From Verrucomicrobiota bacterium (GTDB taxonomy: Bacteria > Verrucomicrobiota > Kiritimatiellia > CAIQIC01 > JAGNIJ01), in NCBI GenBank assembly GCA_022710725.1, contig JAKLGK010000008.1:124001-188000 (forward strand): a stretch of DNA of 64,000 nt, in the 5' to 3' direction. The notes beneath the pieces were generated by a model that was not told the origin of the DNA, ran no database searches, and saw only the letters and a program-made list of their open reading frames with translations. The position numbers were made by a program, and so were the translations under genes. This document shows positions 8,255 through 17,402 of this stretch, one piece after another (the first letter of the stretch is position 1; every line of letters begins with the position of its first letter).

Positions 8255-8330
8255 GCCCCCATCGTCTAGAGGCCTAGGACGCCAGGTTCTCATCCTGGTA
8301 ACATGGGTTCGAATCCCGTTGGGGGCGCCA
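8255..8330 (+). tRNA. tRNA-Glu (anticodon CTC)
   Basis: Acceptor GCCCCCA pairs with TGGGGGC, the anticodon stem CCAGG/CCTGG encloses TTCTCAT (anticodon CTC, reading GAG), and the T arm contains GGTTCGAATCC. CCA is encoded at 8328-8330. It is convergent with prfC. Confidence 0.95.
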
Positions 8331-8374
8331 CGATCTCTCCTCCCCGCGCGGCCGGCGCGGGCGTCCGATGCGGA

Positions 8375-9994
8375 TCAGGCCCGGGCGGGCGCGAGGTCGT
8401 GGGGCGACACGGCGTGTAACTCCATGCCGGGATGCTCCTTGACGAAGTATTCCAGCGCCCAGGTGTTCGGGAAGAGGATGACCGTCTGGCCGCGGACGTC
8501 CCGGGCCAGCTTGACGCCGGAACCGAGGAACCCGCCTTCCAAGGCGCCCGTGTCCGCGCCGGGCGCGAACCAGCGTATCTGGGCGAACGGCGCGGGCTCC
8601 ATCACCGGCTCCGCGCCGTACTCGTTCTGCAGCCGGTACATCACCACCTGGAACTGCAGCTCGCCGACGGCGCCCAGCAGGGCCGTGTTCTGCGGCACGT
8701 CCGACGAGGTGAAGGACTGGATCACTCCCTCCTGCAGCAGTTGATCCAGGCCGGCGCGGAACTGCTTGTACTTGGCCGTCCCGGAATTGCGCAGGTAGGC
8801 AAAGGCCTCGGGCGGGAACCGGGGGATCTCGTCGTAGCGGATCGCCGGGTCCGTCGTCAGCGTGTCGCCGATCCGGAAAGCCCGGTGCGAAACGAGGCCG
8901 ACGATGTCGCCCGGATAGGCGATTTCGAGCGACTCGCGGTCCTGGCCGAAAAGCTTCTGGGGATAGGACAGCCGGATCGGCTTGCCGGTCTCCGGGTCCG
9001 CGACGACCATATCCTTGACGAAGAGGCCCGAGCATACGCGGACGAAGGTCAGCCGGTCCCGGTGCTTCGGGTTCATATTCGCCTGCACTTTGAACACGAA
9101 TCCGGAAAACTCCGGGTGTGTGGGCTCGATCTTGCCGTGCCCCACCTCGCGCGGCTGGGGCGGCGCGCCGTGCTGGACGAAGTAGTGCAGCAGCAGCTCG
9201 ACGCCGAAATTATTCATGGCGCTGCCGAAGAAGACCGGCGTGATCAGCCCGGCCATGACATGCTCCTCGTCCCACGCCTCGCCGGCGCCGGCGAGCATCT
9301 CGAGTTCCTCCAGCCATGGATCGTACACGCGGGCCGGGATCTGCCCGCGGATGCTCTCGTCCCGGATGCCGCTGACCCGGGTCGGGGCGCGGTGCTGCCC
9401 GTGGGCCGTGCGCTCGAACAGGTGCAGGTTATGCTCCAGCCGGTCGTAGACCCCGCAGAACTCGTCGCCGCTGCCCAGCGGCCACGTGACGGGGAACGCC
9501 CCGATGCCCAGCACCTTCTCCAGTTCGTCGAGCAGGGCCAGCGGGTTGCGGGACGGGCGGTCCATCTTGTTCACGTACGTGAAGATGGGGATCCCGCGCA
9601 TCCGGCAGATTTCGAAAAGCTTGCGCGTGCGCTCCTCGATGCCCTTGGCCGCGTCGATCACCATGATCACGCTGTCCACGGCGGTCAGCACGCGGTAGGT
9701 GTCCTCGCTGAAGTCCTTGTGGCCGGGCGTGTCGAGCAGGTTGATCACGCAGCCCCCGTACTCGAACTGGAGCAGCGTGGACGAGATGGAGATGCCGCGC
9801 TCCTTTTCCAGCTCCATCCAGTCCGACGTCGTGCTGCGCTGGTTCCGGCGCGCGCGCACCGAGCCGGCGAGATGGATCGCGCCGCCGTAGAGCAGCAGCT
9901 TCTCCGTCAGCGTCGTCTTGCCCGCGTCCGGGTGCGAGATGATCGCGAAGGTGCGGCGGCGGGCGATCTCGGTTGTTAGGGCCAGGTCGGTCAC
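8375..9994 (-). CDS. prfC: Peptide chain release factor 3
   Basis: A translational GTPase that recycles class I release factors from the ribosome. At 539 residues it has the family length. The G motifs are intact: SHPDAGKTTLTEKLLLYGG (G1), DTPGHKDFSEDTYR (G3) and YVNKMDRPSRNP (G4), followed by RF3-type domains II and III. The start is a GTG at 9994 with GGAG upstream. It is a single gene; the next gene on its strand is more than 1.5 kb upstream. Confidence 0.97.
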   Translation of the reverse strand: MTDLALTTEIARRRTFAIISHPDAGKTTLTEKLLLYGGAIHLAGSVRARRNQRSTTSDWMELEKERGISISSTLLQFEYGGCVINLLDTPGHKDFSEDTYRVLTAVDSVIMVIDAAKGIEERTRKLFEICRMRGIPIFTYVNKMDRPSRNPLALLDELEKVLGIGAFPVTWPLGSGDEFCGVYDRLEHNLHLFERTAHGQHRAPTRVSGIRDESIRGQIPARVYDPWLEELEMLAGAGEAWDEEHVMAGLITPVFFGSAMNNFGVELLLHYFVQHGAPPQPREVGHGKIEPTHPEFSGFVFKVQANMNPKHRDRLTFVRVCSGLFVKDMVVADPETGKPIRLSYPQKLFGQDRESLEIAYPGDIVGLVSHRAFRIGDTLTTDPAIRYDEIPRFPPEAFAYLRNSGTAKYKQFRAGLDQLLQEGVIQSFTSSDVPQNTALLGAVGELQFQVVMYRLQNEYGAEPVMEPAPFAQIRWFAPGADTGALEGGFLGSGVKLARDVRGQTVILFPNTWALEYFVKEHPGMELHAVSPHDLAPARA

Positions 9995-10181
9995 GGGAAA
10001 CTCCGACGGGTCAGCGCGAGCGCTTACAGGCAGAAGCCGATGGTTCCGGCGTGGTCATGGGGCGCGCAGGATAGAAAAGGGGCGACGCGGTGTCAAACCA
10101 GGAAAGGACGGCGGCGTCCGCCACCAGCGGGAAAAGGGTCACAGTCGAAGAAATCCGGCCCATCCGGCTTCATCACTATTC

Positions 10182-10801
10182 ATGGGCGGCATGGTCTATG
10201 CCTCCCGGGCCTACGGCGACGGCCGTATCCTGTTCGGCCCCGGCTGCACGATATCGCTGGATATGGACACGGGGTTCATGGACGCCGGATCGCGCGTGGG
10301 CTTCAGCGTGATCGGGACCGGCGACTCGCGGACCTACGGCGACATCAGCGTGTACTTCACGGGCGGAGGCGCCAACGATATCGTGAGCCAGGGCAGCTGG
10401 TACTGGGTCACCACCTGCGACACGGGCATCCCTTTCGACTCCAAGGGGCTCCACGTGGAGATCGATATCCAGGAGACCAACAACTTCACCTGCCGGCTCA
10501 CGCCGGCGGCCAGAACGCCGGCGCCGGCAGCACGAACGACGCCTTCTTCAATAATATCCACGTGCTGCCCCCGCCGCGCATCACCGACTTCGCGCTGACG
10601 GACGGGACCAATGCCGCGGTCCGTTTCCTGCCCCGCCCGGAGTTGAAAAACGCCGTGCAGGCCTGCAACGATCTCTCGGCCGGCAACTGGGTGCCGGTGG
10701 CCACGAACCTGACCGGCACGGGGCTCGACGCGCTACAGGTTAATGATGCCGTCGCCGCGGATGTCGCAAGCCGTTATTACCGCATCCGGGCCGCGCCCTG
10801 A
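10182..10801 (+). pseudogene. Frameshifted secreted-protein remnant with the shared C-terminal domain
   Basis: Two overlapping frames form one protein-like sequence. The first runs from about 10182 (VYASRAYGDGRILFG to NNFTCRLTPA), and the second continues from about 10500 (GGQNAGAGSTNDAFFNN) to the stop at 10801. A one-base loss near 10495-10510 would join them. The C-terminus (NDLSAGNWVPVATNL, then RYYRIRAAP) matches the domain ending several other secreted proteins here. No signal peptide is seen, so the 5' end is also missing or lies in another frame. Decay, a sequencing indel or programmed frameshifting are alternatives; decay is favoured because flanking core genes are intact. Confidence 0.6.
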
Positions 10802-11574
10802 ACCGTCGCGCGTCGCACTTCAATCCGCTTTCTTCCAAGGAGCTTCGCCTCCGGCTCGAACCCGCGAGCCGATGGCAAAGCCGTTTCCAGGTGGCCGCGC
10901 GGCGCCTCAACGTCGTGTCCCTTGCCGACCCGCCTTCGCGGGAAACGCCGGTGGAGCAGCAATGCCGTGCTGTTCATAATGCCGCGCGGCAGTGACCTCG
11001 GTCGCTTTGGCGGCGTGCCCTCCCTGTCCAGAGAGAACCCGTTGCGAGCGAAATAATTCAAAAAAACGTGGAATGCCCCGGGACCGGTTCCTTTCTCTGA
11101 ATGGGTGCGATTACCCATTGGAGGGCCCCATGACATGGCCGTAGCAGCACAAGGTCGTTGACAAAGGCTGGGGTATCAGGAGGTACGGGCCGGCAACACG
11201 TACGGCACGATGGCGGGACCATAGCCCGTGTTATGGACAGCAAACACGGACAGTAAAGGGTGTGATGGGCAGGGCGATGCCTTCGGCGGAGCCGCGGTCC
11301 GGCGGGAAGCACACCCTGCCCTTTCTGCCTCGGCCGACCTGCACCTGGTAGGACGGGCAGGAAGGACGTCCATTCCTCGAAAGACGGCGCCGGCATCCTG
11401 CGCTTGGGGATCGCGGACGCGGCGGGGATTAAGGACGCGGCGGGGAAGGGCGGACACGGGGAGGGAAAGCCTTGCCGTAATGTGTCTGTAGTGGCCGGCG
11501 CGCCCTGAATCGCGGTGTGCAACGTCAGGATGACAGTGCCCGCGGGCCGGCAGGGGAAGCGGCGGATGCGCCCC
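10802..11574. other. Long gene-poor stretch with small hairpins
   Basis: These 773 bases contain no gene that can be supported. Short inverted repeats are present: CGGCTCG/CGAGCCG (10852-10871), CCCGC/GCGGG (10929-10942) and AATGGGT/ACCCATT (11100-11119). Minus-strand frames of 119 and 154 codons cross the region but have Arg/Pro-rich shadow composition and no recognisable domain. It may be the eroded remains of genes between two secreted-protein loci, or hold an unrecognised RNA. Confidence 0.4.
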
Positions 11575-14007
11575 CTACGGCCCCACGGCCGTCCGGTAGA
11601 ATCCGGGGGGGACCGCCTCGAAGGTCAGCGTACTGTCGAGGACGGAGTCCGTGGCCATGTTGAGCCAGGTCGGGTTCAGCAGGGTTGCGGAGCCCTGCAG
11701 GATGATTCGCTGGCCCGCCGCGCCCTGCGCGGTCAACCGGGTGGCTCCGTGCGGCCCCTCTTGTATCGCCGTCAGGTGCGGCTCGGGTTCGGTCATGCGG
11801 CCCAGTCGCAATCCGTTTCCGAAGCTGGTGACCCATATCTCGTTGGTGTCATGGGGATTGAAAAACACGCGGGAGGGGAATCGGAAGGGATAATTGGTCA
11901 ACGCGGTGAAGGACGGCGTGGCCGCGCGGAGATTGGTGCTGACCCATAAGCCCTGGTTCTCCGTGGTGACGTAGACCTGGTCGGAGTCGGCGGGATGGAT
12001 TGTGCAGGAGCCGGCCTGGTCGATGTTCGTCGTGATGCGCGTCCAGGCGAGGCCGCGGTTCGTCGTGCGATACAGTCCGCCCAGGCCCTCCGAGTTGCCC
12101 CACTCGCCCCAGACCCCGGCGTACCACGTCCGCTGGGCGGGATCGTGGGGATCCGGCACGACGTCCTTGGTGTAGTACTGCATGCCGGCCGCGGAGCGAT
12201 CGAGCCAACTGGAGCCGGCGTTCGTGCTGACGAATACGCCGGAGCTGGCCGTGAAGTCGCCGCTGATCCGCGCGGAGTAGGAACAGACGAGCGTCCCGTC
12301 GTTCAGGATATGGACGACGTAGGGGTGGCCCTCGGTCCGCGTCGGGTTGGCCAGCTTGGTCCAGGTCGAGCCCGTGCCGGCCTGCAGGTTGGTGGTCAGG
12401 AAGATGCCGCCCAGCGTGCTGTGGACGACCGAGGCGATCATCCGCCGGTCGTTGTTCGGGTCGAGGGCGAGGCCGACGACGGGATGGGCAAAGTCGTGAA
12501 GCATTTTCCAGCCCCGCCCGTTGTTATCGGAGTAAATGATGGCGCCGCCCCCGCTGTCGATCCGCGAGTCCTGGCAGTAGGCGTCCCAGGCATACAGGTC
12601 GTGGACGGAAGACGCGGCGGCATACAAGACGCCGCTCGATGGTCGCCGGACACTCTGGTACGTGCTGTTGTACGTCAGGCCCGTCGGGAAATACCACGCC
12701 GCGCCGCCGTTGGTGCTGGCCACGCCGCGCATGTCGGTGAAACAGGCGTAGAGGTCGTTCGGCGCGGCCCAGGTGAGCCACCAGCAGGACGTGTCCTCCA
12801 GGCCGATGCCGTGGTAGCTCTTGCGCTTGTCGGACGGGCTGTTGGTCGCGTTCTGGTCGGAGGGCTGCGCGTAGGCCTGGCTCCAGTTCACCCCGCCGTT
12901 GGTCGTGACGTGCACGAACCCGAGATCGCTGATCGCCGCGCGGTTGGGGTCCGTCGGGCACACGTTGAACCCGAGGGCGTACTCGCCGTACGACCACTTC
13001 ATCCAATTCCACGGGCCCGGGTCGTCGCCCTGCCAGCCGGTGGCGATGTTCTGGTTGCCGGATGCGAAGAACACCTTCTGCCATGAACCGCCGCTGTTCG
13101 TGGTCTTGTACACGATGGGCGCGCCGTCGTCCGAGCCGCCGGCGACGTACGCGATGTTGATATTGGTCCGGCACATGGAGACGAAGAACGGGTAGTCGCC
13201 CGCGGCGATGCCGGTCACCACGGAGGTCCACGCCGCGCCCGGCCCGACCGTCAGCGCGTAGAGGCCCAGGTAGCCGTAGTACTCGGAACCCGTGATGCCG
13301 GGCCAGATGCTGCCGGAATCCATGGTCACGCAGAACAAGCGCACCGTTCCATCCTGGCGGGCGCCCGCGAACGACAGGATGCCCTGGCCGGCGGGGATCC
13401 CTGCGGTCGCCGGCTTCGCGAAGGTGATGCCGCCGTTGGTGGAGACGATCATCCCCGCGCGCGTGCCGACGTAGATATTGCTGCCGTCGAAGAACGCGCC
13501 CGCGACGTGGTTATCGTTGGTCCTGAAAACCAGCGAGTAATTCGTGCCGCCCTGCGAGGAGAAATAGACGTCCGTGTAGTCGGCCGTGAGGACGCGGTTG
13601 GTGCGCTGGGGGTCCGCGAAGACGACGTAGGATTCCCGCGTCCAGGGATCCAGCAGAATTTCATGCCAGGTGCGCCCGCCGTCGTCGCTTTTCATGGGCG
13701 AGTAATAGCTCAAGCCGTAGAGCACGTTCGGATCGCTGGTGAACTGGACCCAGGTCATGCGGTTGTGGCCGCTGGTCTGGCGGAAGTCCAGCGTCACCCA
13801 CGACTGCCCGAAGTCCGCGGACCGGAAGGCCAGCCCCATGTCGCAACTCACGAAGAGGTCGTTCGGATCGTGCGGGCTGATGCTCGGCCCGAACAGCGCG
13901 CCGCCCCCGCCCGGCCCGCGCGAGATCCATCGGGCCGGCGTCGCGGCCCACGCCGCGGATGCGAGGAGGAGCGTCGCCAGCCCTATCGCCGTTCGGAACG
14001 GTTTCAT
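11575..14007 (-). CDS. Secreted BNR/Asp-box beta-propeller protein (GH74/sortilin-like)
   Basis: An 810-residue exported protein. The start at 14007 has GGAG upstream and gives a clear signal peptide (MKPFRTAIGLATLLLASAAW). Repeated Asp-box units such as RSADFGQSW, KSDDGGRTW, VSTNGGITF and VTTNGGVNW mark a multi-bladed propeller. The opening PSISPHDPNDLFVSCDMGL resembles GH74 xyloglucanases and sortilin-like proteins, but catalytic acids cannot be assigned confidently. The C-terminal about 65 residues (LLNPTWLNMATDS, ending GFYRTAVGP) belong to the C-terminal domain shared with five other loci here. It is probably a cell-surface or secreted glycan-binding or glycan-cleaving protein. Confidence 0.82.
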   Translation of the reverse strand: MKPFRTAIGLATLLLASAAWAATPARWISRGPGGGGALFGPSISPHDPNDLFVSCDMGLAFRSADFGQSWVTLDFRQTSGHNRMTWVQFTSDPNVLYGLSYYSPMKSDDGGRTWHEILLDPWTRESYVVFADPQRTNRVLTADYTDVYFSSQGGTNYSLVFRTNDNHVAGAFFDGSNIYVGTRAGMIVSTNGGITFAKPATAGIPAGQGILSFAGARQDGTVRLFCVTMDSGSIWPGITGSEYYGYLGLYALTVGPGAAWTSVVTGIAAGDYPFFVSMCRTNINIAYVAGGSDDGAPIVYKTTNSGGSWQKVFFASGNQNIATGWQGDDPGPWNWMKWSYGEYALGFNVCPTDPNRAAISDLGFVHVTTNGGVNWSQAYAQPSDQNATNSPSDKRKSYHGIGLEDTSCWWLTWAAPNDLYACFTDMRGVASTNGGAAWYFPTGLTYNSTYQSVRRPSSGVLYAAASSVHDLYAWDAYCQDSRIDSGGGAIIYSDNNGRGWKMLHDFAHPVVGLALDPNNDRRMIASVVHSTLGGIFLTTNLQAGTGSTWTKLANPTRTEGHPYVVHILNDGTLVCSYSARISGDFTASSGVFVSTNAGSSWLDRSAAGMQYYTKDVVPDPHDPAQRTWYAGVWGEWGNSEGLGGLYRTTNRGLAWTRITTNIDQAGSCTIHPADSDQVYVTTENQGLWVSTNLRAATPSFTALTNYPFRFPSRVFFNPHDTNEIWVTSFGNGLRLGRMTEPEPHLTAIQEGPHGATRLTAQGAAGQRIILQGSATLLNPTWLNMATDSVLDSTLTFEAVPPGFYRTAVGP

Positions 14008-14068
14008 GCTTCTCCATTTGCAGCAACTCGCATGCCAAAGCATGCGGGATTCGTATCGAATACCGGGA

Positions 14069-15280
14069 TCAGGACGAGGGCCTGGAGAGCGCCTTGTCCA
14101 GCCGGCGGGCGGCCTTCAACCAGGCGGGCAAATCGGGGCCGCGGCGCAGGGCGAGCTCGTTCAGCCGGTTCAGCGGGAGCCACAGCCAGCGGTAGAATCG
14201 CGACGACAGGGGCCGGCGCCAGTTGCGCTGCCGCGCCAGGCCGACGATTTCGCGGTGCAGGGATTCGCGGCTGCTCCATACCTTCCCGATGAAGCTGTTC
14301 CGGCGGCGACGGTACGCGGCGAGGTCGAAGACGGCGGCATACCGGTCCAGCACGCCGCCGATGTCCAGCGTGAGGAGCGTCCGCAGGCACTTCCAGCAGG
14401 TGGAGCAGTTGCCGGCGGAGGCCAGGCCCGCGCAGACGTTCAGCGAGGTCCACGTGTCGGGAATCCCGGCGACCTTCAGCGTCTTCTCGACCCGCGTGTA
14501 TTCGCCGCCCGCCGAAATCGTGTCGAGCCGGTCCGTCGAGAGCAGCGGCAGCGTCACGGCGTCGGCGTGCGCCATGGTGTAGGTGGGGTCCAGGCGCAGG
14601 TCGGCGTAGGAAAAGCCCGCGGCGTACAGGAAGCGCCCGATGCCGCCCTGGAGCGCGTGCCCCACCGAGACGTTGCGCTGGGTGTGGGTCAGGAGGTTGC
14701 CCAGGCCCGGCCGGTAGAACTCCGCGACGTTGGAGTTCACCCGGACCAGCGGCAGGCCCATGCGTTCGGCGTGGCCCCGGAGGCGCTCGCATCGCTCCCA
14801 CATGACCCGGTCGCCCGCCTCTCCGAACGCGCCCGTCCGGCTGAAGAGCAGGTGCGTGATCCGGAATCCCTCCGGGGGCCGGGCGTAATGGTGGTCGGCC
14901 AGCACGCAGAAGGAATCGATCCCCCCGCTGAACGCGGTCGCCACGCCGGGCGCGCGCGGACTGTCGGAGTGTGTCGCCTCGGCGCGGATCGCCACCGGGC
15001 GCAGGAAAGGCATGAGGCCTCGGAGCACGGCCTGGTAACAGCCGTTCAGGGCATAGAGGAGCCGGGCGGACACCGCCCCGTCGAGCCGGATGTCCTCGCC
15101 GGCGTCCATGGCGGGGATGAGCAGGGCCACCAGCGCGGCGTCGCTCAACTCCGACAGCCAGTCCCCGTGCTCCGCGGGCACGCGGTACCACAGAACCCCC
15201 GCGCCCTTCGACCACTCCACGGCGGCGCGGCACTCGGCCTCGCCGTCCTTCCGGAGTATTTCAGGACGCCCGATTATCAT
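14069..15280 (-). CDS. PP-loop ATP-pyrophosphatase-like protein
   Basis: A 403-residue protein with an SGGIDS PP-loop (residues 118-123, AFSGGIDSFCVLADH), the ATP-binding signature of N-type ATP pyrophosphatases such as QueC, ThiI, TilS and asparagine synthase. Downstream is a cysteine cluster (CSTCWKC) comparable to the QueC zinc site. Flanking regions match no enzyme I recognise: the N-terminal 110 residues lack a glutaminase cysteine and the C-terminus is Arg/Trp-rich. It therefore probably adenylates an unknown carboxylate or carbonyl group. It is divergent from a GT47-like transferase 110 bases away, suggesting a role in modifying a surface glycan. Confidence 0.65.
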   Translation of the reverse strand: MIIGRPEILRKDGEAECRAAVEWSKGAGVLWYRVPAEHGDWLSELSDAALVALLIPAMDAGEDIRLDGAVSARLLYALNGCYQAVLRGLMPFLRPVAIRAEATHSDSPRAPGVATAFSGGIDSFCVLADHHYARPPEGFRITHLLFSRTGAFGEAGDRVMWERCERLRGHAERMGLPLVRVNSNVAEFYRPGLGNLLTHTQRNVSVGHALQGGIGRFLYAAGFSYADLRLDPTYTMAHADAVTLPLLSTDRLDTISAGGEYTRVEKTLKVAGIPDTWTSLNVCAGLASAGNCSTCWKCLRTLLTLDIGGVLDRYAAVFDLAAYRRRRNSFIGKVWSSRESLHREIVGLARQRNWRRPLSSRFYRWLWLPLNRLNELALRRGPDLPAWLKAARRLDKALSRPSS

Positions 15281-15390
15281 GCCGAAGAGGCTGCCAGAGC
15301 CGGGATGGGGAGTCGAGAACGAAGGCCGCTACGCCTTCCTTGCGCGCTGTTCGCGCGTGCGGCATCATGCCCGCCGGGAAGAAACAGGCG

Positions 15391-16227
15391 ATGGAAACGC
15401 TGCGGCTCCACATGACCTTCGGGCTGATCCAGCAGATCAGGCTGGTCCACGCCCTCGCGGAATCCAGCCATCCCGTCTCCATCCCGGCGTCCGAGGAGCC
15501 CAAGTTCGACGCCCTCCGCGCGCGGTTCGGATTCCGGTTCGCGCCGCCCGATGCCCCGGGCGTCGACGTGACCCGCTTCGTGCGGTGCGAGCACCGGGCG
15601 CCGGCGACCTTCATCGGCCGGATCGAGCGGCCGGTGATTTTCCCGCGGGCCATGGCGGACTATTGCCGGTCGCTGTGGCCGGCCCGGCGCGCGCACCGGT
15701 TTTCGTTCCAGGGCCTCGTCTTCGGCGCGCGCAGAACGCTGCTGCAGAAGTGGATCAAGGCCAACCTCGGCGGAAGGACGCCTCGCCTCCCGGACGCGGA
15801 GGGCGCGGTGGCCCGCTGGCGCAACAAGCTGTTCCGCGCCGCCGGCCTCGATCCCACGCGCAAGCAGCGCATCGGCGACCTGCTGCTCTGGGAATCCAGC
15901 CGGGGCCGGCGCTTCCCGGTCAAGGCGTGGGACGAGGAATACGTCGGCGCGCTCGCGGCTTCGGAATTCGTCCTGTGCCCGGATGGCGAGCACGTCTGGA
16001 CCTACCGGCTCTTCGAATCCGCGCTGTGTGGCGCCATCCCGATCGTCGAGCGGGCGTGCCCCGCGTACGCCGGGTTCCGCTTCCGCTCCTTCGAGGACCG
16101 GGCCGGCCGCCTGACCTGGTCGGCCGAAGACGCGGAACACAATTACCGGCTCTGCGCGGAACGGCTGACCATTGCCCAGCCCACGCTGGACGCCGAGATC
16201 GCGCATATCCTGGAACAGGCGCGTTGA
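15391..16227 (+). CDS. Exostosin-like glycosyltransferase (GT47-type)
   Basis: A 278-residue protein without signal peptide or membrane segments. The most diagnostic part is near residues 190-220: SEFVLCPDGEHVWTYRLFES followed by ALCGAIPIVE, which matches the exostosin pattern (S-x-F-x-L-C-P-x-G ... R-x-x-E-A ... G-x-I-P-V). It should transfer a sugar from a nucleotide donor, with unknown acceptor. The start at 15391 is tentative: in-frame ATGs at 15340 and 15367 are alternatives and only a weak GGGAAG precedes 15391. It is divergent from the PP-loop gene. Confidence 0.68.
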   Translation: METLRLHMTFGLIQQIRLVHALAESSHPVSIPASEEPKFDALRARFGFRFAPPDAPGVDVTRFVRCEHRAPATFIGRIERPVIFPRAMADYCRSLWPARRAHRFSFQGLVFGARRTLLQKWIKANLGGRTPRLPDAEGAVARWRNKLFRAAGLDPTRKQRIGDLLLWESSRGRRFPVKAWDEEYVGALAASEFVLCPDGEHVWTYRLFESALCGAIPIVERACPAYAGFRFRSFEDRAGRLTWSAEDAEHNYRLCAERLTIAQPTLDAEIAHILEQAR

Positions 16228-16257
16228 TCCGGCGCCGGTCGGCGCGAGCCCGGCGAG

Positions 16258-17355
16258 CTACTGCTTTTTCAGGCGGTAGAAATACCGGTCGGACCCCGGC
16301 GAGAGCGCGCAGGTATTCGTGTGGCCGGCCCGGTTGGTGAACGAGGCGACGTGCGACCAGCTGGCCGTCGGCGCCAGGCTCCCGGCGCCGAGCACCTCGT
16401 AGACGGCGCCGGTGCAGAGGCTGCTCCACTCCACGCGGACCTGGGCGCCCGCGCACTGGATCTGACCGCCCTCCGGGCCGCCGGGCCAGCCGGCGAGCCG
16501 GGCCATCATCCACCAGAACGCCGCGCCCTTGCGGTTGCAGTTGAGGTAGACCGAGTGCGCGCAGCCGCAGTCCCCGCAGGAGCTGTCCCCGACGTTGAGC
16601 CAGTGCGCGGGATGGGCCGCCGCCCACTCGATGGCCCAGTTCCCGTCGCCCCAGGGATTCTCGTCCCCGTTCGTGTCGTACTCGCAGCCGTCGGTGGCGA
16701 ACCGGGACAGGAATTCCGCGCCGTCCGGGTTGTAGCTCTCGATGTCGGCGAAATCGAAGAGGATCTTGTTGTTCGCTCGGCAGAAGGCCCGGATCTGGTT
16801 GTTGCGGACGTGCAGGTTGCCGTTGGTCCCCGTGCCGTCGAGGTGGCCGGTCATGTAGATGAAGAGGATGTTGGTGTACTGCTGCTCGAGGGCGTGCATG
16901 GCCTGGAGGTAGGCGTTGATGCCGTCCTCGTCGTTGTCCGAAACGCCGCCGCACCACGACCACATCACCACGTTGCGGTCGTTGCCCGGCTCGGCGAGCA
17001 TGGCGGTGGTCGCGTCCCGCCAGGAGAGGTCGCCGGAGTGGCCGAGGTCGCCCGCGCCGCCGGCGTTGCCCCACTCGTCGTTCAGAAAATAGCCGGGGTT
17101 CAGCCCCCAGGACGCGGAGGTGTAGTAATAGCGCGATCCCTCCACGCCCCGGAAATTCTCCATCCCGGAGACCAGCTGGCTGCCGTGCGAGGTGTGGCCG
17201 TAGCCGATCCGGAACTGCGCCCGCGCCTGGTCCAGCCAGTAGTCCGGGATCTGCCACAGATCGGCGCAGGCGTGATCGATGACCAGCGGCGCGTCCCGTC
17301 CCGCGGCCGCGGCGGCGAGCGCCACCCATGCGAGGAATGCGAGACCCCGGTTCAT
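16258..17355 (-). CDS. Secreted protein of unknown function with the shared C-terminal domain
   Basis: A 365-residue exported protein with a signal peptide (MNRGLAFLAWVALAAAAAGR). The mature part starts LVIDHACADLWQIPDYWL and contains the striking motif FRIGYGHTSHGSQLVSGMEN, then GDLGHSGDLSWRDAT, NVVMWSWCGG and FIYMTGHLDG. These Ser/His/Asp-rich motifs suggest an SGNH-like or other hydrolase, but no catalytic triad can be assigned. Several cysteines (SSCGDCGCAHSVY) may form disulfides. The last about 60 residues (APTASWSHVASF, ending RYFYRLKKQ) resemble the C-terminal domain of neighbouring secreted proteins. The 47-base gap to the gene at 17403 suggests one operon. Confidence 0.7.
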   Translation of the reverse strand: MNRGLAFLAWVALAAAAAGRDAPLVIDHACADLWQIPDYWLDQARAQFRIGYGHTSHGSQLVSGMENFRGVEGSRYYYTSASWGLNPGYFLNDEWGNAGGAGDLGHSGDLSWRDATTAMLAEPGNDRNVVMWSWCGGVSDNDEDGINAYLQAMHALEQQYTNILFIYMTGHLDGTGTNGNLHVRNNQIRAFCRANNKILFDFADIESYNPDGAEFLSRFATDGCEYDTNGDENPWGDGNWAIEWAAAHPAHWLNVGDSSCGDCGCAHSVYLNCNRKGAAFWWMMARLAGWPGGPEGGQIQCAGAQVRVEWSSLCTGAVYEVLGAGSLAPTASWSHVASFTNRAGHTNTCALSPGSDRYFYRLKKQ

Positions 17356-17402
17356 GCCCCCCAATGTACCCTCCCGACCCGGGCGCCGTAAACCCGGGCG
17401 GC

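Noticed and set aside
10777..11522. Minus-strand frames of 119 and 154 codons in the gene-poor stretch
   Set aside because: No ribosome site, no recognisable domain, Arg/Pro-rich composition, and they overlap each other and the pseudogene end.
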